Shown: positions 55,401 through 64,000 of the stretch, piece by piece
Numbering within the stretch: position 1 is the stretch's first letter
Layout: each line of letters opens with the position of its first letter
Assembly (NCBI GenBank): GCA_035610365.1
Contig: CM069433.1
Location: 131,148,545 to 131,212,544 of the forward strand
Direction: 5' to 3'
DNA: 64,000 nucleotides
DNA from: Aquatica leii
Taxonomy: Eukaryota; Arthropoda; Insecta; Coleoptera; Lampyridae
The notes under the pieces: generated by a model
Seen by the model: only the letters and a program-made list of their open reading frames with translations
Databases searched by the model: none
What the model was told of the DNA's origin: nothing
Program-made: the position numbers and the translations under genes

Positions 55401-58400
55401 CATAATATGAAGTGTATTTTTGTATAATTTGAAAAACATCCCTTGAATAATTAAAAGTTACGATTTTTTATTAATTAACACCGCGTTTACTTCGATGGCC
55501 TAAAAATTTCGATGCTGTATCCGACAAAACTCTGACACTCATACCACCCTTACTATCATAATATGAAGTGTATTTTTGTATAATTTGAAAAACATCCCTT
55601 GAATAATTAAAAAGTTACGATTTTTTTTATTAATTAACACCGCGTTTACTTCGATGGCCTAAAAATTTCGATGTTGTATCCGACAAAACTCTGGCATCCA
55701 TACCACCCTTTTTAACATAATATGAAGTGTATTTTTGTATAATTTGAAAAACATCCCTTGAATAATTAAGAAGTTACGATTTTTTCTATTAATTAACACC
55801 GCGTTTACTTCGATGGCCTAAAAATTTCGATGCTGTATCCGACAAAACTCTGGCACTCATACCACCCTTACTAACATAATATGAAGTGTATTTTTGTATA
55901 ATTTGAAAAACATCCCTTGAATAATTAAAAAGTTACGATTTTTTTTATTAATTAACACCGCGTTTACTTCGATGGCCTAAAAATTTCGATGCTGTATCCG
56001 ACAAAACTCTGACACTCATACCACCCTTACTATCATAATATGAAGTGTATTTTTGTATAATTTGAAAAACATCCCTTGAATAATTAAAAAGTTACGATTT
56101 TTTTTATTAATTAACACCGCGTTTACTTCGATGGCCTAAAAATTTCGATGCTGTATCCGACAAAACTCTGGCATCCATACCACCCTTTTTAACATAATAT
56201 GAAGTGTATTTTTGTATAATTTGAAAAACATCCCTTGAATAATTAAGAAGTTACGATTTTTTCTATTAATTAACACCGCGTTTACTCCGATGGCCTAAAA
56301 ATTTCGATGCTGTATCCGACATAACTCTGGCACTCATACCACCCTTACTAACATAATATGAAATGTATTTTTGTATAATTTGAAAAACATCCCTTGAATA
56401 ATTAAGAAGTTACGATTTTTTCTATTAATTAACACCGCGTTTACTTCGATGGCCTAAAGATTTCGATGCTGTATCCGACAAAACTCTGGCACTCATACCA
56501 CCCTTACTAACATAATATGAAGTGCATTTGTGTATAATTTGAAAAACATCCCTTGAATAATTAAAAAGTTACGATTTTTTTTATTAATTAACACCGCGTT
56601 TATTTCGATGGCCTAAAAATTTCGATGCTGTATCCGACATAACTCTGGCACTCATACCACCCTTACTAACTTAATATGAAGTGTATTTTTGTATAATTTG
56701 AAAAACATCCCTTGAATAATTAAAAAGTTACGATTTTTTTTTATTAATTAACACCGCGTTTACTTCGATGGCCTAAAAATTTCGATGCTGTATCCGACAA
56801 AACTCTGGCACTCATACCACCCTTACTAACATAATATGAAGTGTATTTTTGTATAATTTGAAAAACATCCCTTGAATAATTAAAAAGTTACGATTTTTTT
56901 TATTAATTAACACCGCGTTTATTTCGATGGCCTAAAAATTTCGATGCTGTATCCGACAAAACTCTGGCATCCATACCACCCTTACTATCATAATATGAAG
57001 TGTATTTTTGTATAATTTGAAAAACATCCCTTGAATAATTAAAAAGTTACGATTTTTTTTATTAATTAACATCGCGTTTACTTCGATGGCCTAAAAATTT
57101 CGATGCTGTATCCGACAAAACTCTGGCACTCATACCACCCTTACTAACATAATATGAAGTGTATTTTTGTATAATTTGAAAAACATCCCTTAAATAAAAA
57201 AGTTACGATTTTTTTATTAATTAACACCGCGTTTACTTCGATGGCCTAAAAATTTCGATGCTGTATCCGACAAAACTCTGGCACTCATACCACCCTTACT
57301 AACATAATATGAAGTGTATTTTTGTATAATTTGAAAAACATCCCTTAAATAATAAAAAAGTTACGATTTTTTTTATTAAATAACACCGCGTTTACTTCGA
57401 TGGCCTAAAAATTTCGATGCTGTATCCGACAAAACTCTGACACTTATACCACCCTTACTAGCATAATATGAAGTGTATTTTTGTATAATTTGAAAAACAT
57501 CCCTTGAATAATTAAGAAGTTACGATTTTTTTTATTAATTAACACCGCGTTTACTTCGATGGCCTAAAAATTTTGATGCTGTATCCGACAAAACTCTGGC
57601 ACTCATACCACCCTTACTAACATAATATGAAGTGTATTTTTGTATAATTTGAAAAACATCTCTTGAATAATTAAGAAATTACGATTTTTTTTATTAATTA
57701 ACACCGCGTTTACTTCGATGGCCTAAAAATTTTGATGCTGTATCCGACAAAACTCTGGCACTCATACCACCCTTACTAACATAATATGAAGTGTATTTTT
57801 GTATAATTTGAAAAACATCCCTTGAATAATTAAAAAGTTACGATTTTTTTTTTTAATTAACACCGCGTTTACTTCGATGGCCTAAAAATTTCGATGCTGT
57901 ATCCGACAAAACTCTGACACTCATACCACCCTTACTATCATAATATGAAGTGTATTTTTGTATAATTTGAAAAACATCCCTTGAATAATTAAAAAGTTAC
58001 GATTTTTTTATTAATTAACACCGCGTTTACTTCGATGGCCTAAAAATTTCGATGCTGTATCCGACAAAACTCTGGCATCCATACCACCCTTTTTAACATA
58101 ATATGAAGTGTATTTTTGTATAATTTGAAAAACATCCCTTGAATAATTAAGAAGTTACGATTTTTTCTATTAATTAACACCGCGTTTACTCCGATGGCCT
58201 AAAAATTTCGATGCTGTATCCGACATAACTCTGGCACTCATACCACCCTTACTAACATAATATGAAGTGCATTTGTGTATAATTTGAAAAACATCCCTTG
58301 AATAATTAAAAAGTTACGATTTTTTTTATTAATTAACACCGCGTTTACTTCGATGGCCTAAAAATTTCGATGCTGTATCCGACATAACTCTGGCACTCAT

Positions 58401-61400
58401 ACCACCCTTACTAACTTAATATGAAGTGTATTTTTGTATAATTTGAAAAACATCCCTTGAATAATTAAAAAGTTACGATTTTTTTTTATTAATTAACACC
58501 GCGTTTACTTCGATGGCCTAAAAATTTCGATGCTGTATCCGACAAAACTCTGGCACTCATACCACCCTTACTAACATAATATGAAGTGCATTTGTGTATA
58601 ATTTGAAAAACATCCCTTGAATAATTAAGAAGTTACGATTTTTTCTATTAATTAACACCGCGTTTACTTCGATGGCCTAAAGATTTCGATGCTGTATCCG
58701 ACAAAACTCTGGCACTCATACCACCCTTACTAACATAATATGAAGTGCATTTGTGTATAATTTGAAAAACATCCCTTGAATAATTAAAAAGTTACGATTT
58801 TTTTTATTAATTAACACCGCGTTTACTTCGATGGCCTAAAAATTTCGATGCTGTATCCGACATAACTCTGGCACTCATACCACCCTTACTAACTTAATAT
58901 GAAGTGTATTTTTGTATAATTTGAAAAACATCCCTTGAATAATTAAAAAGTTACGATTTTTTTTTATTAATTAACACCGCGTTTACTTCGATGGCCTAAA
59001 AATTTCGATGCTGTATCCGACAAAACTCTGGCACTCATACCACCCTTACTAACATAATATGAAGTGTATTTTTGTATAATTTGAAAAACATCCCTTGAAT
59101 AATTAAAAAGTTACGATTTTTTTTATTAATTAACACCGCGTTTATTTCGATGGCCTAAAAATTTCGATGCTGTATCCGACAAAACTCTGGCATCCATACC
59201 ACCCTTACTAACATAATATGAAGTGTATTTTTGTATAATTTGAAAAACATCCCTTGAATAATTAAAAAGTTACGATTTTTTTTATTAATTAACACCGCGG
59301 ATACTTCGATGGCCTAAAAATTTCGATGCTGTATCCGACAAAACTCTGGCATCCATACCACCCTTACTATCATAATATGAAATGTATTTTTGTATAATTT
59401 GAAAAACATCCCTTGGATAATTAAGAAGTTAGCGGTTTTTCTATTAATTAACACCGCGTTTACTTCGATGGCCTAAAAATTTCGATAATGTATCCGACAA
59501 AACTCTGGCACTCATACCACCCTTACTAACATAATATGAAGTGTATTTTTGTATAATTTGAAAAACATCCCTTGAATAATTAAAAAGTTACGATTTTTTT
59601 TATTAATTAACACCGCGTTTACTTCGATGGCCTAAAAATTTCGATAATGTATCCGACAAAACTCTGGCACTCATACCACCCTTACTAACATAATATGAAG
59701 TGTATTTTTGTATAATTTGAAAAACATCCCTTGAATAATTAAAAAGTTACGATTTTTTTTATTAATTAACACCGCGTTTACTTCGATGGTCTAAAAATTT
59801 CGATGCTGTATCCGACAAAACTCTGGCATCCATACCACCCTTACTATCATAATATGAAATGTATTTTTGTATAATTTGAAAAACATCCCTTGAATAATTA
59901 AGAAGTTACGATTTTTTCTATTAATTAACACCGCGTTTACTTCGATGGCCTAAAAATTTCAATGCTGTATCCGACAAAACTCTGGCACTCATACCACCCT
60001 TACTATCATAATATGAAGTGTATTTTTGTATAATTTGAAAAACATCCCTTGAATAATTAAAAAGTTACGATTTTTTCTATTAATGAACACCGCGTTTACT
60101 TCGATGGCCTAAAAATTTTGATGCTGTATCCGACAAAACTCTGACACTCATACCACCCTTACTATCATAATATGAAGTGTATTTTTGCATAATTTGAAAA
60201 ACATCCCTTGAATAATTAAAAAGTTACGATTTTTTTTATTTCTTTTTTCTATTAATTAACACCGCGTTTACTTCGATGGCCTAAAAATTTCGATAATGTA
60301 TCCGACAAAACTCTGGCATCCATACCACCCTTACTAACATAATATGAAGTGTATTTTTGTATAATTTGAAAAACATCCCTTGAATAATTAAAAAGTTACG
60401 ATTTTTTTTATTAATTAACACCGCGGATACTTCGATGGCCTAAAAATTTCGATGCTGTATCCGACAAAACTCTGGCATCCATACCACCCTTACTATCATA
60501 ATATGAAATGTATTTTTGTATAATTTGAAAAACATCCCTTGAATAATTAAGAAGTTACGATTTTTTCTATTAATTAACACCGCGTTTACTTCGATGGCCT
60601 AAAAATTTCGATAATGTATCCGACAAAACTCTGGCACTCATACCACCCTTACTAACATAATATGAAGTGTATTTTTGTATAATTTGAAAAACATCCCTTG
60701 AATAATTAAAAAGTTACGATTTTTTTTATTAATTAACACCGCGTTTATTTCGATGGCCTAAAAATTTCGATGCTGTATCCGACAAAACTCTGGCATCCAT
60801 ACCACCCTTACTAACATAATATGAAGTGTATTTTTGTATAATTTGAAAAACATCCCTTGAATAATTAAAAAGTTACGATTTTTTTTATTAATTAACACCG
60901 CGGATACTTCGATGGCCTAAAAATTTCGATGCTGTATCCGACAAAACTCTGGCATCCATACCACCCTTACTATCATAATATGAAATGTATTTTTGTATAA
61001 TTTGAAAAACATCCCTTGAATAATTAAGAAGTTACGATTTTTTCTATTAATTAACACCGCGTTTACTTCGATGGCCTAAAAATTTCGATAATGTATCCGA
61101 CAAAACTCTGGCACTCATACCACCCTTACTAACATAATATGAAGTGTATTTTTGTATAATTTGAAAAACATCCCTTGAATAATTAAAAAGTTACGATTTT
61201 TTTTATTAATTAACACCGCGTTTACTTCGATGGCCTAAAAATTTCGATAATGTATCCGACAAAACTCTGGCACTCATACCACCCTTACTAACATAATATG
61301 AAGTGTATTTTTGTATAATTTGAAAAACATCCCTTGAATAATTAAAAAGTTACGATTTTTTTTATTAATTAACACCGCGTTTACTTCGATGGTCTAAAAA

Positions 61401-61783
61401 TTTCGATGCTGTATCCGACAAAACTCTGGCATCCATACCACCCTTACTATCATAATATGAAATGTATTTTTGTATAATTTGAAAAACATCCCTTGAATAA
61501 TTAAGAAGTTACGATTTTTTCTATTAATTAACACCGCGTTTACTTCGATGGCCTAAAAATTTCAATGCTGTATCCGACAAAACTCTGGCACTCATACCAC
61601 CCTTACTATCATAATATGAAGTGTATTTTTGTATAATTTGAAAAACATCCCTTGAATAATTAAAAAGTTACGATTTTTTCTATTAATGAACACCGCGTTT
61701 ACTTCGATGGCCTAAAAATTTTGATGCTGTATTCGACAAAACTCTGACACTCATACCACCCTTACTATCATAATATGAAGTGT
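49421..61783. repeat. Satellite DNA array, 159-bp monomer, about 77 copies
   Basis: Head-to-tail tandem array. Successive GATGCTGTATCCGACA words lie 159 bp apart (for example 49591, 49750, 49909). Conserved words per monomer: CTCATACCACCCTTACTAAC, GTATAATTTGAAAAACATCC, TTACGATTTTTTTTATTAAT, AACACCGCGTTTACTTCGAT. Most monomers differ by few substitutions. Recurrent variants: GATAATG for GATGCTG, CATCCATACC for CACTCATACC, TTTTTAAC for TTACTAAC, AAGAAGTTAC for AAAAAGTTAC, CGCGGATAC for CGCGTTTAC, and a monomer with an extra TTATTTCTTTTTTC. The first monomer (49421-49590) is clearly more diverged, as at an array edge. No ORF. The array is the largest feature of the window. Confidence 0.97.
59291..61783. 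repeat. Higher-order duplication within the satellite (about 1.6 kb)
   Basis: The variant series starting CCGCGGATAC at 59296 and running through GATAATG, GATAATG, GGTCTAAA, TTTCAATGCTG and ATTAATGAACACC to about 60180 recurs from 60898 to 61783 at an offset of about 1603 bp (ten monomers). The shorter series GGTCTAAA to ATTAATGAACACC also occurs at 51323-51620 and 53233-53530, 1910 bp (twelve monomers) apart. These shared multi-monomer haplotypes show that blocks of monomers, not single units, were amplified. Confidence 0.75.
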
Positions 61784-61939
61784 TGTAATAAATCGGAAGT
61801 CCGCCGCATATTTGTATTCAAAAATTTTTATAATTTCAATCAAATTACGCGTGAACTTAGAACCCTACGCATCTAAACCCCTTCCTGACCGACGAAGCGC
61901 GCGCCATACCCCTCTCCTGTGTCCTCATACGTGACCCGC

Positions 61940-61947
61940 TATAAAAG
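61940..61947 (+). promoter_or_regulatory. TATA box of the LTR
   Basis: TATAAAAG inside a locally GC-rich stretch (GACCCGC before, GAGATCCCC after), a strong core-promoter context unlike the AT-rich background. Confidence 0.6.
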
Positions 61948-61970
61948 GAGATCCCCTGAAACAAACTTCA

Positions 61971-62040
61971 CTTAGCCTTACTTAGCCTTACTTAGCCTTA
62001 CTTAGCCTTACTTAGCCTGACTTAGCCTTACTTAGCCTTA
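61971..62040. repeat. Seven tandem copies of a 10-mer
   Basis: CTTAGCCTTA repeated seven times, one copy ending CTGA. It begins 24 bp after the TATA box, where transcription of the LTR would be expected to start. Confidence 0.9.
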
Positions 62041-63399
62041 ATCCTGTTTACCTGTGCTCTACTTACCTGTAAACCGAATTAACCTGCCGAAATCCAGTAA
62101 CGACAACCTCGCACCGTCTCTTGATAATTCTATCCGTTTTACTAATTAACCAGACCGTCCGCCATTCACCTTGCTAATTCTCTAATCCGTTTATTCAATA
62201 ACAACCGCTACGTCTTGGCCTTCTCTCCTGAAACCGACTAATTATTCCTGTTACCAGAACCTGTTACACGAACTAACCTGTTAAAAAATTGATATTCCTG
62301 TTAACACCGAACCTCGCACCGTCCCTTGATTAATTCTTTAGTAATTGCACCGATTAACCTGACCAAACGCGATTCACCTGGCTCATTCTTTACGCTTGTT
62401 TTGTGTTTCGATAAATCCTCGTACTGACCAGATTTCTTGTATTTATTCATTCACGATTGTTGACCTGTTAGTAAGTTCACCGTTTAAGTAATTTCCAGTC
62501 CAGCCTTGTACCGAAACCAGTAGCATCGCAGTGCTAGAATAGTAGGAGTTTAAGTGTACAAAGTAACTAAGCCTTTTGTATCGGGTACTCGCTACAACTG
62601 CTTATTTACAATTGTTAACTTACCCTCGACAAACTCTGTTACAGACTACAGTTAACTCGGTACGTTTGTAATCGTTTAACCACCTAGCGTAAGGTAAATT
62701 CTCGAGTTTAACAAAAATAGTGCATTGGGGAACCGTAGCGTAGATTTGTTATAACTCGTTGGTTTATCCACCTGCAACGTATAGATTCACAAGAGCTAAA
62801 TCTACGAGCATATTAAAACAACAATCACCTGAATTCAAGTATCAATCGTAGTATATTCAATACGTTTTCCTGGTGAAGTAAATTATATTAACTTCTCGAA
62901 TCACCCTGGTATTCAGAATTAATTACCTGTAGAAATACCGTTTGCAATTAAGCCTGTAGTTTATTATCTCCGTTTAATACTTACCTGCAATTAGTACAAA
63001 ACACGTGTTGTTAACCTCAACAAGCAATCACACAAACTTCCCGTATTATTGTCAACCTGATCCGAAATAAATATTGTAGATCCAGTTACTTTGCACAGTA
63101 ATCCTTTCCCATAATTATCCAATTAACTCACCCACGTTCTTTACTATATTTATTGTATTTATCAGTACTAAAAATTACCACTTTCAGATACAAACGGAAG
63201 TCGATCGCAGTGTTACCACTACTTGGGGAATTACAGGATTGGTTAAATAAAATACATACAATACTTTTACTATACTACATACAGTGTATACCGTAAATAA
63301 ATACAATTGTCAACTTTGTAAATTAATTAACTCTTAAATTAATTCTCTACCTTAGCTGAGCTACCCAACCAGTAACCTGAACCAGTACGTATCAGTACA

Positions 63400-64000
63400 G
63401 TGTATTTTTGTATAATTTGAAAAACATCCCTTGAATAATTAAAAAGTTACGATTTTTTTTATTTCTTTTTTCTATTAATTAACACCGCGTTTACTTCGAT
63501 GGCCTAAAAATTTCGATAATGTATCCGACAAAACTCTGGCACTCATACCACCCTTACTAACATAATATGAAGTGTATTTTTGTATAATTTGAAAAACATC
63601 CCTTGAATAATTAAAAAGTTACGATTTTTTTTTATTAATTAACACCGCGTTTACTTCGATGGCCTAAAAATTTCGATGCTGTATCCGACAAAACTCTGGC
63701 ATCCATACCACCCTTTTTAACATAATATGAAATGTATTTTTGTATAATTTGAAAAACATCCCTTGAATAATTAAGAAGTTACGATTTTTTCTATTAATTA
63801 ACACCGCGTTTACTTCGATGGCCTAAAAATTTCGATGCTGTATCCGACAAAACTCTGGCACTCATACCACCCTTACTAACATTATATGAAGTGTATTTTT
63901 GTATAATTTGAAAAACATCCCTTGAATAATTAAAAAGTTACGATTTTTTTTATTAATTAACACCGCGTTTACTTCGATGGCCTAAAAATTTCGATGCTGT
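63400..64000. repeat. Satellite array continued to the window edge
   Basis: Same 159-bp monomer, about four copies. The first complete spacer here carries the TTATTTCTTTTTTC insertion variant. The array runs off the right end of the window. Confidence 0.95.

Larger units (their letters stand above)
61784..63399. mobile_element. Solo LTR (1616 bp) inserted in the satellite
   Basis: Non-satellite block starting TGTAATAAATCGG and ending ATCAGTACA, so it has the canonical TG...CA retroviral-type ends (TGTA/TACA inverse). It interrupts a monomer and is flanked by GTGT on both sides (61780-61783, 63400-63403); the monomer resumes in exact phase. It contains a TATA box (TATAAAAG, 61940-61947), a 10-bp tandem repeat just downstream, AATAAA words near 63295, and no coding sequence. 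A 4-bp duplication fits Ty3/Gypsy-like integrases. Internal near-duplicate segments at 62105-62180 and 62305-62385 (CCTCGCACCGTC ... ATTCACCT) suggest an older internal duplication. Its strand is taken from the TATA box as +, but left undetermined. Confidence 0.78.

Noticed and set aside
49421..61783. CENP-B box in the satellite monomer
   Set aside because: The vertebrate TTCG....A..CGGG pattern was not found in any monomer examined.
61971..62040. Telomeric repeat
   Set aside because: The unit is 10 bp (CTTAGCCTTA), not the insect TTAGG repeat, and it lies inside an LTR-like block.
49421..64000. CRISPR-like repeat-spacer array
   Set aside because: The whole 159-bp unit is repeated, without unique spacers, and the context is eukaryotic; it is satellite DNA.
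1..64000. tRNA or rRNA genes, riboswitches, prokaryotic operons or origins
   Set aside because: No cloverleaf, rRNA block or Shine-Dalgarno-ORF arrangement was recognised on reading both strands; no tRNA or rRNA search program could be run.

Overview
This window is nuclear DNA of an animal, most likely an insect. The genes carry spliceosomal introns (several of only 50-60 bp), the base composition is very AT-rich, and the transposon mix (piggyBac, hAT, mariner/pogo, Penelope, Gypsy, Copia, LINEs) is typical of insects. The order or species cannot be read from the sequence. There is no prokaryotic gene structure and no CRISPR array.

Only three host genes are convincing: (1) a spermine/polyamine-oxidase-type flavin amine oxidase on the + strand (6815-17193, large first coding block and two small 3' exons, frame broken twice); (2) a neugrin homologue on the - strand (21910-26908, two exons, intact); (3) a secreted cyclophilin-B-like protein on the + strand (38144-38901, three exons, intact) that has lost most of the classical catalytic residues. 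They look functionally unrelated (polyamine catabolism, mitochondrial rRNA/ribosome biology, ER/secretory folding).

The rest is mainly transposable-element debris, often nested. From left to right: Gypsy integrase relic with a hAT MITE (1-965); long-TIR foldback MITE (1555-2288); a 3.7-kb hAT element with perfect 8-bp TSD that carries six structured hairpin repeats and a second hAT element nested in it (2637-6346); Penelope-like, Copia and piggyBac relics inside the introns of the oxidase gene (8905-16645); Gypsy relics and hairpins (18205-21300); MITEs and a LINE inside the neugrin intron; a TIR element with internal hairpins (27377-28193); two unrelated piggyBac transposase genes (28675-32660); a LINE (32690-35153) and two Gypsy relics (35330-37400). 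After the cyclophilin gene come a hAT relic split by a pogo-like MITE, a complete mariner-like element with an intron and a nested hAT MITE (43264-45430), a pipsqueak-HTH element, and Gypsy and Copia relics (to about 49170).

From 49421 to the right edge the window is a satellite array of a roughly 159-bp monomer (about 77 copies up to 61783, then about 4 more). It shows multi-monomer duplications and is interrupted by one 1616-bp solo LTR with TG...CA ends and a GTGT target-site duplication. The array continues beyond the window, so this looks like the edge of a heterochromatic, perhaps pericentromeric, block.

All assignments come from reading translations and repeats by eye; no database search was possible. 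The most interesting items are the hairpin modules with covarying stems inside the hAT element, the satellite with higher-order duplications and its LTR insertion, and the cyclophilin with substituted active-site residues.
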